Below, one piece after another: positions 49,527 through 61,900 of a DNA stretch of 64,000 nucleotides. Position 1 is the first letter of the stretch. Every line of letters begins with the position of its first letter. The notes under the pieces were generated by a model. It was not told where the DNA came from. It saw only the letters and a program-made list of their open reading frames with translations, and made no database searches. Source of the stretch: Lumbricus rubellus (taxonomy: Eukaryota > Annelida > Clitellata > Crassiclitellata > Lumbricidae); assembly GCA_945859605.1 (NCBI GenBank), contig OX243811.1:64285804-64349803 (forward strand), given 5' to 3'. Both the position numbers and the translations under genes were made by a program.

Positions 49527-49626
49527 AGCCACATGTATAGAGGAGCTTTCAAGGTCCATAAGTAGACCAAGGTCTCGATTCCTTGGTCTACTTATGGGCC
49601 TTGAAAGCTCCTCTATACATGTGGCT
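49527..49626. repeat. 46-bp inverted repeat with an 8-nt loop
   Basis: Arms 49527-49572 and 49581-49626 are complementary with one mismatch. The 12-mer TCTCGATTCCTT occurs both just before the left arm and across the loop, as expected when a replication fork switches template. Confidence 0.85.
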
Positions 49627-49699
49627 ATTAGTCTCATCGCATATGCACTTGCAGACCGACAGATCCAGAGTTAGTATTGACAGATTTATGATCCTTGAC

Positions 49700-50304
49700 C
49701 AGTGTTGTTGAAAGTATCGGGCAAATGTACTTAAGTAAAAGTAAAAGTAAAGTGGATTTTAATTACTTAAGTAAAAGTAAAAGTACTCATCACAAATTTT
49801 ACTTAAGTAAAAGTAAAAAGTATCCCCTTCCAATAATACTTTTAAAGTAAAAAGTAAAAGTACCGAGCCTTTCTATAACTCAATTGATTATTAACCTTCA
49901 AAAATACTAAATTCTCGAAATGGTTATCATTGAGTATAATACGCACGCTTCCGATTCATTGTTAGCACAATGCACAGCTGAAGAGTCGTTCTGCTGCAGA
50001 AATGGCAGTGCATCCAGCGTGCACCACCCATCGAAAATCTATTTTTAGGCATGCAAATTTGAATAAGCTGTCATAGCTTAGCCTTAGCGAAACGAAATGT
50101 TAATTAGCGCTTTGAAGTAACGAACATTGTAACGAGTGTCGCATAAATTGTAACGAAGTAAAAGTACTGAAATATGGGTAAAATTTTACTTCGTTGAAAG
50201 TAAAAGTATTTTATTTTTTTGATACTTCGTTACATGTGAAAGTACTCAAACTTTTACTTAAGTACAGTAACGCGTTACTTTTACTTCGTTACTGTACAAC
50301 ACTG
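49700..50304. mobile_element. hAT-type MITE, 605 bp, with 8-bp target duplication
   Basis: The ends are CAGTGTTGT and ACAACACTG, with TCCTTGAC repeated at 49692-49699 and 50305-50312. The interior is built of ACTTAAGTAAAAGTA units near both ends in inverse orientation. No coding capacity. Confidence 0.88.
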
Positions 50305-50504
50305 TCCTTGACTTATTACTATGGCTCACGTGGTCTACGTACAGAGACCATCTTTGTAGGTCTTTGTACAGTAGGCCTATCTAGAATACATTATTTTGAG
50401 ACTATATTTACAGCCGCTACATAAAACGAGCGAAGTAGTTCAACCTGTGCAGTGACAACCTCAAGTGAGATTGGACGGGTTCTATTTAGACTCCTAGGCC
50501 TGCA

Positions 50505-52715
50505 TGATGTAGGCTAAAGTGGTCCAAAAAGACAAAAGTCTGAAAATTGATTTGGGTCACATCTCTTCTTGTTCCACTCAGTTCAGTGAGTATCTGGACC
50601 AATTTTTGTGTCACTAGAAGGATATCTAGAGGCGGCTCAATTTTGAACGATAATTATTGTTTCATCGAAATTTCTTCATAATGTAAGTATATTCGCATTT
50701 ATGGCCAAACAGTCTTTTGAAACAAAACTGGCAGGAAATCACTCATCATCATCATCATCATAGTCCATGGGCTGACAGCCCGTAGGTGTCCGACGACACT
50801 CTCTGTCTGAGTCTGTCTCGCGCCATGTTGCCCAGCTTTAACCGGTCCAGTCAGCAGGTCCGCTCCATACCATTAACATCTTGGAGAGCCGCTAGACCAC
50901 CTTGTCCGATTGAAGAGAATATTGGGAGAGAGGTACGAAGGTCAACCTGGGTCAATGCCCGTATGTGGCCCACGTATGCTCTCTCCTTCGACTCTCTCCA
51001 CCGGTCTGTCCTGCCAGCCTGTGCATGTATGCTCCACATCATGACAACTTGAAGCATCTGGGTCGCTATGTCACTTGTGTCGTGGTTTTTGCGGATTTCT
51101 ATGGTCTTTGTCTTTTTCTGACAGTGTATCTCCACCCATCTGGCAAACCTTCCTCCTTTGTCCGGGCTTAGGACCGGCACAGAGACGTTGTTGGTTCCCT
51201 GTGGCGGAGGATGGATGCAGTTTAACGTCATGCCCAGGACCAGGAAATCACTACTTAGTGCTAACTGTTTAGTAAGTTCCTAGGTACTGAGAACAACATT
51301 AACACAAGTCTTTATTGATATGTTCCTCTACAGAGACTTTTATGGCTCTGTAATGGCTTGACAAAAGGTATTGTCTTGATTCTTGACTCTTGCTACAGAA
51401 GGGTTGAATATCTGTATGGGTATCTTTCTCTGTGCAGTAGGCCTAATTAATTACTTTAATCCGCCTGGCATTGTCTCTCAATATGAGATAAATTGAATGC
51501 AACTGCCAAAGTCTGGTGTCATCTAGAAGAAAGCCCAAGTCATCTCTCTGCCAGCCACATGCTGGCAATGATCATAGGTCGATGAGTCATGATCTTGGGC
51601 TTGTCACATAAATTATTAGGACTATTCCAGTGGATTTCCAAAGTTCAACATTTTGCATTCAATCCTGTTTGATGTTATATTCTTTTCAGAACATTTGAGA
51701 TTCTTATCCAAAGTGGTATTTGCATTAATTCACATCAATGCTGGGTCAAAGAGACCAGGCTAATCAAATGCTTGTAAAAACACCAGGGGTACGTGTCTCT
51801 TGAAAGCTCTGACTCTAGTTCAATAGTGTTGAGTAATAGTTTGGAGCTCTCTCTCCTTTAAGCAAGATTCATGACCATATACTCCATAGACAAGAGAAAC
51901 AAAAAGGCCGACATTAGATCTGTTAAAACTTTTTCACCCCAAATACGGAGAGTCATTTGATTTTTGAGTATTTTGCTAGAAGTTGATGAGCCACTTTGCA
52001 ATGTGCACTGCCCCAGAAGCTGGAAACGAAATTGCACTTTTTTCTCTCAAACACCTATCAAGAATGATGACACGGGATAATTGCTCGCCGTAATCTTCAC
52101 GTTAGTGTTGGTTTTTCATAGAAATCGTTTTGGTCCATTCTTAATTCCGAGGGTTGTGGGAGTAAAGAAACCGACTGGATTTCACAGATGCGAGTGTACG
52201 GCGGTGGCTCCTTATTGAGTGTCTGTTATATAAGAGTACAACTGTACATGTGCAAGTTTTTAAGCCCGTGTGAGGCTGCAGTATCAAAAACAAGGCAATA
52301 TATATTATATCCTCTGCTTCCATCTCCGATCATTTAACATTTGAAGACCAGCATTAACTTGATGTTTTAAATTCTTAATAAACTTGGAAACTACAAGAAA
52401 CGTTTCTCTCAAGTTTCAGAAACACTTTCAGAATGGTCTGGATAAATTATAGATAACATTTGCCATCGCAGTGCAAAAGGAGAGGTACCTCGGCTGAATA
52501 CAATTCCTGCTCAGCTGCAGCCTTAGCCTGCGTGTGGCAGTTCTAATGACAGAAAAAACGTTCAAGTTTGAGCCGCCTCTAAATATCATTGAATCCTTTT
52601 AATTTTTGGCATGTAAGTTACCCTGGTGTATAGGAACAAGGACAACTGTGACCCAATTTGATATTTGAAATTTTATTTTTTTATATGTTAAGTTGGACCA
52701 GTCTAATGTAGGCCC
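50505..52715. mobile_element. Degenerate element bounded by diverged inverted repeats
   Basis: The left end (about 50505-50655: GTAGGCTAAAGTGGTCCAA, TTGGGTCACA, AGAGGCGGCTCAA) is matched in inverse order near 52555-52715. The arms are about 150 bp and clearly diverged. I see no transposase motif between them. 50740-51260 inside looks like a separate non-LTR or SINE fragment containing CCGGTCCTAAGCCCGGACAA on the minus strand. Confidence 0.5.
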
Positions 52716-53236
52716 TATATATATTTTTTTAAAGTACCTCAAAAGACACTTTGGAATGGATTGAGAAGTAACGCGAGGCCAAAACAAAATCACCCACTGA
52801 ATACAAAAGACTACGAAGCGAAGTAGCCTACAGAAAGACTAAGAAAGTATAGCCTGTATAGGCCATGTAGCCTACCGTAGGCTATTAAACAGAAAGAGCT
52901 AGAAACACTGTATAGTGATTTAGAAGAAAACGCGAAAAAAGGTAGGCCTATTATCCTAACAGCTGCATAAAATTATGCAGACCAGTCTTCCAAACTAATC
53001 GGTCTTCCAATCGTACCACGGCCATTAAAGATGCCACAGCTAGACAAGACAATAATAATTGTTGAACCGCAGACTTCACCAGTGAAAGTAAATCTGAGCC
53101 GGAGTGAATAGGCTACTGAGAACAACAGTAGCCTACTATTAGGCCTATAATAGGCTACAGCGAAGAAGACGATTGAGAATGTAGCCTATATCATCATTTT
53201 AAGCTTCAAACCAAATAACAAATTTTCGTTTATTTC
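52716..53236. other. Intergenic stretch, nothing recognised
   Basis: Rich in TAGGCCTA-type motifs; no supported gene or mobile element. Confidence 0.4.
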
Positions 53237-53518
53237 ATGGGCGGAAACCTAGAAGGAACGGTTTCCCCAACGGAGGTGTTGGGGGGGGGGGACGACCCAT
53301 GCATTTGTCCTCTCCCAATCGTTGATCGAGCGTCAGGACTACAAAAAGGTCATGAACTTTTTTGGCGGTGAAAAAAAGGTCATCAACTTTTTTGGCGGTG
53401 AAAAAAATTTTTTTGGGACTTTTCGGCCAGCTATAGATGACTAAAAAAATATCGCGTCTTTCCTTCGGTCACTCGTTCGTCCCCCCCCCCAAGTCTCCGC
53501 TCAGGTTTCTGCCTGTGG
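53237..53518. mobile_element. Probable MITE, about 280 bp
   Basis: The ends ATGGGCGGAAACCT and AGGTTTCTGCCTGTG are approximate inverted repeats, each near a long G or C run. Inside, a unit containing CTTTTTTGGCGGTGAAAAAA occurs twice in tandem. Confidence 0.5.
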
Positions 53519-53774
53519 TTTATTCAATAATGATTATCGGCGATTGACAGACCGCAACCGGTTACAGCTAGCCTAGCCTACATAGTATAGGCCTACGTAG
53601 GCCTATGCATGGGGCTACAGCAGTTACCGTATGCAAATTTCTTAGGCTACTTCTAAAAGAATAGATCGAATATTAAAGCCTAATAGCAGCCTACAAAGCA
53701 CATCTATTCTACAGGGCTTCGGGAATCGATATCGGCTCCGATGATCTCTATAGGCCTATGCAGTAGTAGCTAGG

Positions 53775-53919
53775 CAGTATGAGAATTGTGGAAAAATAAC
53801 TGGGGAGGGGGTTGGCCTATGATAAACTTGAAATTGGGGTATGAAAAACACACTTTAACATGGGGCTCTAAGAAAGACTGGGGGTTGAACCCCCCAACCC
53901 CCCGGCAATTCTCACCCTG
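53775..53919. mobile_element. hAT-type MITE, 145 bp, second family member
   Basis: The ends CAGTATGAGAATTG and CAATTCTCACCCTG match the family of 17768-17911. A target duplication is not clear here. Confidence 0.65.
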
Positions 53920-54896
53920 CTAGTAGGCCTAGGCCTAGGTCTATGTTATCCAATGCGCCAACGGATCCCCAGACGACATGTAGAAACTAAGCTTATCTAG
54001 GCCTATATAGCCTAGCGAAGAGTTTTATAATCATAGAAAATTAGCAAACGGACCTTTCTTTTGATAACAATGATGGTTAAAAACAATGTTAGTTTTCATG
54101 TAACATATGTAGGGCCTACCTGGATGCGGTGTGACACATAGGTGAATAGGATTGTAAACAATCGAAGGCAGGCCTATGGCTAAAATAAGTTATAATACTA
54201 GCGCAAAATAAGCAAAAGCTAAATTAGGAACGCAACCAAATTAGTAAATTATAAATGCATTTCCTTCCAAACGAAACTTACTTCCGGTTGGCAGTTCGAG
54301 TGATTTCAATTTTGTATTTTGAATATTATTTTATAGGTTTCATTTTCGAAATTTTATTTCATCCGATGTAGGTTTGTTACAATAATATAAAAGATTTAAT
54401 ATAGATTAGTTCCGTTTTATAAGCGATTCTAAATCTTCGTATTTTGATCGCAAACAGGCACCCGCATGGTCTATAGTACTTAACATGGCGGGAATACTCT
54501 TCAAACATCCTTTGTTCTGTATTATATTTTATCATTGATTAACGTTTTCCTGCTTTCCATATTTTAGTACGCATAAGGTGTCTGTGTTGAAAGAAATAAG
54601 AACCGTCTTCGATGAAATTTTTCATGTCACGTGTACTGGGTACCGGTGTAGAGAAATCATCCCGATTCCCGAAAACAAAAAAATTGTCAAATCCAACTTC
54701 TGATTCAGCGATATTATTATCATTAGTCCAGCTTCGGTAATCCGGAAGACTGCGTGCTCGTATACAACACAATATGGTTGCCAACGACTGCACTAGAGTA
54801 GAGTGCAGCAACCCACTGATGTCCATGGCCGACCGCGAATCAGCCGTGACTTCCGGTTTGGGCAGCATACATGTGCTTTTTATATGTAAAAATAAA

Positions 54897-55650
54897 CGAA
54901 GTGACTAGCGGACCTCCAAGCGGCCGTCGAATCTCAAATACTAGCGGACCGCCAGTCACGTGTAACCTGTCACATGACGAGTCTTGATTCTTGAATATTG
55001 TTACAATGGCGGCAGTTACCGATAGTTGGTTTTATGTCGGACAAAAGTTTTCTTGTTTTAATGACTTAGAAAATTACTAGAAACAGAGTAAGCAACCAAT
55101 TTTTGGTAAACACGCACACTGAGTGCCCGTACTCCAAACAATATGGCTGCCAAGGAATGCGATAAAATTAGAGCGCGACCTATAGACGACATTGTTCATC
55201 AATTCAGCCTCAATTTCAGCAGAATGACTGCACTAACCCTAAAACTAACCCTAACCGACCCTCACGGCGCTTAACCTGAGCCCTAACCAACCCTCACGCT
55301 TTGCATGTTGAGATGCATTTTGCGATGTCGTCGATCGGTCGCGTTCTAATTTTACGGCATTCGTTGGCAGCCATATTGTTTGGAGTACGGGCACTCAGTG
55401 TGCGTGTTTACCAAATTTTTTTCGTGAGTGTTGGTTAGGTTCAGGTTAGGCGTCGTGAGGGTCGGTTAGGGTTAGTTTTAGGGTTTGTTTAGCCATTAGA
55501 AACTCTTGTGAATTGGTGTAAATAGAAAGCCTGGCGGCTTGCTAGTATTCAGTATTGGACGGCCGCCAGTCATGTGACAGGTTACACGTGACTGGCGGTC
55601 CGCTAGTATTTGAGATTCGACGGCCGCTTGGAGGTCCGCTAGTCACAGCC
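54897..55650. mobile_element. Foldback element with 78-bp perfect terminal arms and a 9-bp flank repeat
   Basis: 54901-54978 and 55569-55646 are exact reverse complements. Further inverted pairs follow inward (about 55108-55165 with 55356-55415, and CCCTAACC-rich blocks), so most of the element folds back. AAAAATAAA occurs at 54888-54896 and 55651-55659, a possible 9-bp target duplication as in Mutator-like elements. It lies about 340 bp upstream of the SYNCRIP-like start codon. A motif from its inner arm (ATATGG(C/T)TGCCAA) recurs at about 54775 and 55825. Confidence 0.8.
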
Positions 55651-55989
55651 AAAAATAAATAGAAACTAGAATGTAACAACATTTGGAAATGCAAAGTTTA
55701 GTATGATCGAACACTAAGTCGTGTAGACTAAATGTACCGCAATAATGGAAAGAATTCACCGCTTTGCATTGTGGGATGCAGGCGATAGGTCGCTAAGTAC
55801 TCTCTATTTTAGTGCAGTCGTTGGCAACCATACTGTTTCATATAGGTCGTGCAGTCTTTGGGAATTACCCCAGCTTCTATTTCACCATAGATTATTTCCA
55901 TCAATCCACCAAGTTACTGCTCTGTCAGAACATTGTTTCATAAATTTTTATTTCAAAATGAAAAATCCTGACTTTTTTGTTTCAGAAAT

Positions 55990-58900
55990 ATGGCGGAGGG
56001 GAATGGCGATTCAGAATACTACGAATATACAGAATACGCAGAAGACACTGAGGACACTGAAACGAATTTATTAGCGGGTTTAGATGAATCCGTTTCCCTA
56101 ATTCTTGATTCATTGTTTCAAGAAGGTACATCCAAATTTTTTTGTCATGTTTAAAGCAAAATTGCCAACTGTGGGGTGTATGATATTGTTCTAGTTACAG
56201 CGGATTGATCTATAAGATAAGCTTGAAATTTTTGTGTTATCGAAATTTATAAGATAATTTTTAACAACTCAGTACTTAGTAATACAATATATATAGCTTA
56301 TTTTACAGTATAAGTGAGTTTCTTTGCTTAATGTCAAGAATGCAATGCTGTGGACGAGTCTTGGAGGCCAATGGCAGTCTTTTGGGGTTGGACGTGCAGT
56401 GAATGCATAGAAAATTCGAGAAAGTCCAACCCTCCCCCTCACCACAGAGAGGTGTTGGCCTTTTGATGAAAGTAGTTTCCTTGACGTGCTTTTGAACGTT
56501 TTAGGATCTGAAGACTGTTATTCCATTCTGGAGCTCTGTATCATGGCAGAAATTAGTTTGCACGTAGTTACATGCATTTCTTGTGATGATTCAATCACAG
56601 ACCTGTTCTGATTCAGCTGAATGAACTGTGAATATCTGATGAAATGATCATGAATAAATTTGTTTAATTATATGCTTTAATTAGAAATCCGTAGAATATA
56701 GTAAATTGACTAGTTATTTCGTTTTCATTTAGTTTTTTTGTCGAAACATATCAATGACGTTGGTATACAGTATTTCTGTGTAAGTTGCAATTTAAGGCAG
56801 ATCCCAAAAGACAAAGGTCCTGTGTAATTGAGAGGTCTGACTATAACATAATACAAATTTATGCAGCCACAAATAATCAATATACTAACAATTTAGCGTA
56901 GCATTTTAAGACGTAAGAATAAAAAGTTGAGACGCAGACCGACCCAGTTTACGGCCGCAACCCAAATATTTTTGTAAAAAAAATTTAAAAAAAATTTTTT
57001 TTTAATAAAATTTTTTTTTATATTATTTTTTTTAATAAATTTTTTTTTATTGACATAACAGAAAGGACGTCAACAAAATGTTTTAGGTGCAGACAGTCGG
57101 GGGAAATAGGCAGTTCATACTTGCTTAGAACACGTACTTTGTTGCAGCGTGCAAAAAAGACTAGTGGGGTATACTTTTTCGGATAGTCACTGCATAAAAA
57201 TATTTTACCAAAATAAAAATAATTTCCGACCTACCTACCCAATTTTATTTAGCTCTGTTACCGGAAACGCAACATTTTTTTTAGGCCTAAAAGCCTGAAT
57301 AGACTTATTCCTGCCAAGATGTAAAAATAATTACATTGGGCAATTTCCTTTTATGCTCACAGCAGAAAATATTCATAAAGGAACAACTGTTTTATAAAAT
57401 TCTCTTACCAGTTGTGTGCATTTTTGTGATGATTAAATCGCAGACCTGTTCTGAAATTGCTGAACGAATTGTGAATATCTGATGAAATGCACACTTTTGT
57501 ATAAAAACTCAGCTAGAATGTGTTAGGGATAAATCTTTTGCATTTGCTTACAGTTTTGTGCCTGCATGCATTCATGCCTCTTCTCCTAAGGAATGGAATC
57601 TACTGCCAATCTCTCCATGACTTAAATTAACTTTCTTCCCTCTAAAAGTGACTAGAAACTCACTATTTTGCCTTGACTTTCAAGCATTTGCATTTCTAAC
57701 ACTATCTTCTGTCTGATCTATGCCTTGAGTCATATTTTATGTGACTGTAGTGTATATGTGTTACAGATTCTAGATCTGAAGACTTATTCCAGTCTAGCTG
57801 TACATCAGATATTAGTTTACACATAGTTAGATGTATACATGCATTGCTTGTGATGATTCAATCACAGACCTGTTCTGATTCAGCTGAATGAACTGTGAAT
57901 ATCTGATGAAATGATCATGAAATTGTTTAATTAAAAGCCTTAATCAAAGTCCATAGAATAGAGAAATTGACTAGAACTTTATAATTTAATTTTAATTTTG
58001 GTTATTTATTGAAACAATGGAATACAATATTTCTGTATATAGGTTACAATTAAGGCAGATCTAAAAAGACAAATTTTCTGCGTAATTGAACTGACTATAA
58101 CGTATTGCAAATATGCAGTCAAGAATAATCAGCTTCATATATATATTAATTATCTAGCTTAGCGTAGCCTTTAAGACATTTAGAATCAGAAGTTGAAAAA
58201 CAGAGCTTTTGAGTAGAATGGTTTTTATGAGAACACTTGCTTTTCGAAAGTAAAAACATACAAAATAGACTTTACTTATTCCTGCCTTGGAACAGGTGTA
58301 AACATAACTACATTGTGTAATTTCATTTCGTGTCTACTGCAGAAAGTATCAGAAACATATGTTCTAGATTCCATTACAAGTTGTACGTGCATTTTTGTGA
58401 TGATTTTACACAGACCTGTTCTGAAATTGCTGAACGAATTGTGAATCTCTGATGAAATGCAGACTTTTGTATATAATCTCAGCTGAAATGTTTTGCATAC
58501 AGAATTATTGATTGCTCAGCTAAATTGATGAATGATCAAATAATGGTTGCTGAGGACTTTGGCTTTATAATTATTCTGAAACTTTTTATTAGGTTGTTGC
58601 ACTGTCAATGGAAGAATCAAATGAGTATATTATATTCAGAGATAAAAGCTGTTCTAATTCCACAAAATTGTTTGGAAGATCTATGAAATATGACTGAATT
58701 GAGAAGCCAGAAAGCGATGGTTTGTGTGCCCTGACCTCGCATTTGCGGGTGTGAGTAGGTCATTGCATTTTTACATAGTTTTTTAAATTTAATTGTGAAT
58801 TTGGATTTGCTGAACTCAAGATGCTGCTGAACTCTGTAACCATTGACTGTATTTCTACTGATGAGCTTACCACAGACCTGTTCCAAAATAACTGAAGGAA

Positions 58901-61900
58901 ATAGTGTCGTCTGAAGAAATACAGACTTTGGTATTGGCTTCAGCTTTATCACTTTTCTCTTGATGATCTTGCATATCAGATCTATTTGACCACGAACTAG
59001 TAGGACTGTATAATTCCTAAAATACTTTTGGTTGATTCAAATCAATATAATAATTAAATCAACATTTGTGCACATGATGGCAGTTTCACCATTTTGGCCT
59101 TTAAAATAATTGCCAGTTACTTGCCATGTGTTCAGCTTACAAATGATCATATCCTATGCAATATTTGTTTGCCTGCTGCTGTATGTGTATTCCTTATGTG
59201 TAGGTGCCCAAGGATTGCATTAAATATTCCCATTGGATTATGACAATGGATTGCAGTATTCCGCTATTATTCCCATAGAATATTTTTTATCGATTGCACT
59301 ATTCTCCAAGTGACATTCTGCAGAAAAATACTCTTGCATGCTTTTTATTCTCAGCACTACTCTGAGGCATGGCGATGTTTCTGTTTGATATGTTATACAA
59401 TATACACACACATGTTACTTGTACTGTGTGCATCTCAAAACTTGACACTGATTTGAGAACCTCTGACTATTCCCGCTACTGTTATTTCATTGTTTATTTT
59501 AAGATAACGGGTTGCCTCGCGTAGTAGACTTTGATTGTACACTTGCAGCTTTGTGATTAGCCACTTGATATAAGATTTTTAAAAATAAATAGTTTTTGCT
59601 GCCGTTAAATTGTCTGCATTTCTGATGATGAACACAACACAGACCTGTTCTGAAAAATGCTGAGCGATGTATTTGCGTGTCTGAAGAAATGCAGCGACTG
59701 GAGACAAGTAGAAATTGGATTTGTTCAACAACATCTCAATCAATTGACTAATCAATCAATCAATAAATCAATCAATTCTGTCATTTGCTGTAATAAGGCG
59801 TAAAAAAATTGTTGTGTTTCCGGTAACCCGTCCGACCCATTTTTACGGCCGTGACCCAAATATTTTTTTAACATTTGTATTGACATAACATAAGAGTCGT
59901 CAACAAAATGAAATTAATAGGACTGTTTCTAGAGCAGTTTTAGGTGCAGACAGTCGGGGAAATAGGCAGTTTATACTTGCTTAAAACACGTACTTTGTTT
60001 CAGCGTGCAAAAAATACTAGTGGGGTATACTTTTTCGGATAGTCACTGCATAAAAATATTTTACAAAATAAAAATATTTTCCGACCTACCTACCCAATTT
60101 TTTTTAGCTCTGTTACCGGAAACACAACATTTTTTTTAGGCCTAAGATGACACAAACACATCTGATGCAACTTAAACAGACAGTTTCTAAAGGTCTTTAT
60201 GGCCGCAGGGTCTTTAGGTGCTTTGCTGATGTACTAAATATCGGTGCATTCCTTGTTCAAAATGCAGTTGAACTTGTTCTCTTAATGACCTTTGGGAAGC
60301 ACCTTTATAGAATACAAACAGTTTTATGTAAATTAAACGCCAAGAACACAAGATGTTATTAATTATAAGGCGACAAACAGGAAGCTCTTTTGCAACACAA
60401 AGTTGTAAAAATCGCAATTTATTCTTCTCTATGTTGTGCTGTCGTGCCTGAGATCCTGGCCTCTGAACAAGTAATCATTTAAAACATGTCACAAGTACTT
60501 CGCTCTTCCCCATCTCTATTTATCTGTTAAGGATAAAATGAAGATACTTTGCTACGAGCTTCTCAAACTTTCGATATTTACAAAAATTCCTAATTTTCTT
60601 TTCTCAAAAACGTCCTTTTTCTCTCGTGGTCTTGCGCACTTGGAGCACCTCTGAATGTTTCATTCTTGTAGCTGTGGTTTACAAGTGTTTTAATACAATA
60701 AAAATACAAGAATACATATTTTAAAACTTACAGTCAGGTCTGTGTTATGTTATACCTCAATGATTTCACATGGACTATTCATATTTTGCAATGCTAGTAA
60801 TGATACACAGTAATGGATGTATAATTGTATATTCATTTTGTATTGTATGTATAATTGTATATTCATTTTGTATTGTTTGTATAATTGTATATTCATTTTG
60901 TATTGTATGTATAATTGTATATTCATTTTGTATTGTATGTATAATTGTATATTCATTTGTATTGTATATGTCAGGCTTCCTGTCACAAGATGAGCTGGAT
61001 CAGAGGGCTTTGGATGCCCTGAAGGAGCTTGACGTGGAGTCTGCAACCACAGTCCTCAATGAGATGAGGACGCGTGACTTGCAGAGCGTAACAAACAAAA
61101 GCGCCTACATGTGCGGCCTCATCAAGACCTGTCGCCAGAAGCAGGCAGCCGGCATCACCTCCGACGCAGCAGCAGCAGCTAACAAGCCAGGCCCCAACGC
61201 TGCCAAGCTCCAGGTATGTCTTACTGTTAAGTGCTAGCATACATTTTAATTAGGGCTGTACTGAATATAGGTGATTGTTACTATTCGGCTCTTACTAATA
61301 ATTGGCCCAGCTATTCGTCTCGATATGAATAGTGTAAAAAATATCGACAACAATCAGTCACTGCACACATATTTGTGCTGTTCTGATATGCTGCATGCGG
61401 GTAATTTTCTTTAAATTTAGCGATATACAATTCTTGATAAGTTTTTGCATGCATTTTTAAAATGTTTGAATACATTTTTGCATTGCTCATCACAGCTCAT
61501 TAATGAGCTTGATCAATCAATTGATCAATATTTGTTTGATTAAAAATGTTCAAGCTGACACGTCTAAGTTGAACTTGAATTATATAAGAGTAGAACATCT
61601 GGTGCCTTCTGTCTACATGTGGAGTAGTTGTTTTGTAGAAATTTCCAGATGACTTCTTATTCGTTCATTCGTTATGGAGATTTATATAGCACCTCTTCAA
61701 GGTTACTACTCAAGAGCGCTCCCAACCCAACCTCAGCTGTAAAGGACAGTTTTAAGGCTGCAATAAAATCCTAGGCATGAGGCGTAAAGATGGTGAAAGT
61801 CCATTTCGTACCATGGAGCCAATAGCAGAACACAGTTTGTGCTCAGGGAATGAGGAGTTCATCCTGAGGACACCCAGAGTAGAGTGACAGAGCTCTGGCA

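Larger units (their letters stand above)
56126..60974 (+). other. Intron 1 of the SYNCRIP-like gene
   Basis: 4.85 kb, donor GTACAT and acceptor TATATGTCAG. It holds six snoRNA-like units, two copies of a 316-bp TIR element, a segmental duplication (about 56505-57495 resembles 57770-58470, each with two snoRNA units; the first copy is split by one TIR element) and a 30-bp minisatellite at its 3' end. 60130-60830 shows nothing recognisable. Confidence 0.8.

Noticed and set aside
54539..54868. 109-codon minus-strand frame near the SYNCRIP upstream region
   Set aside because: It overlaps a stretch repeated at about 55130, 55370 and 55825 (ATATGGTTGCCAA) and resembles no family I know. ACTTCCGG at its start is suggestive but not enough.
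55745..56074. 109-codon plus frame across the SYNCRIP start
   Set aside because: It is in a different frame from the recognised exon, crosses the splice acceptor at 55985 and covers a repeated sequence.
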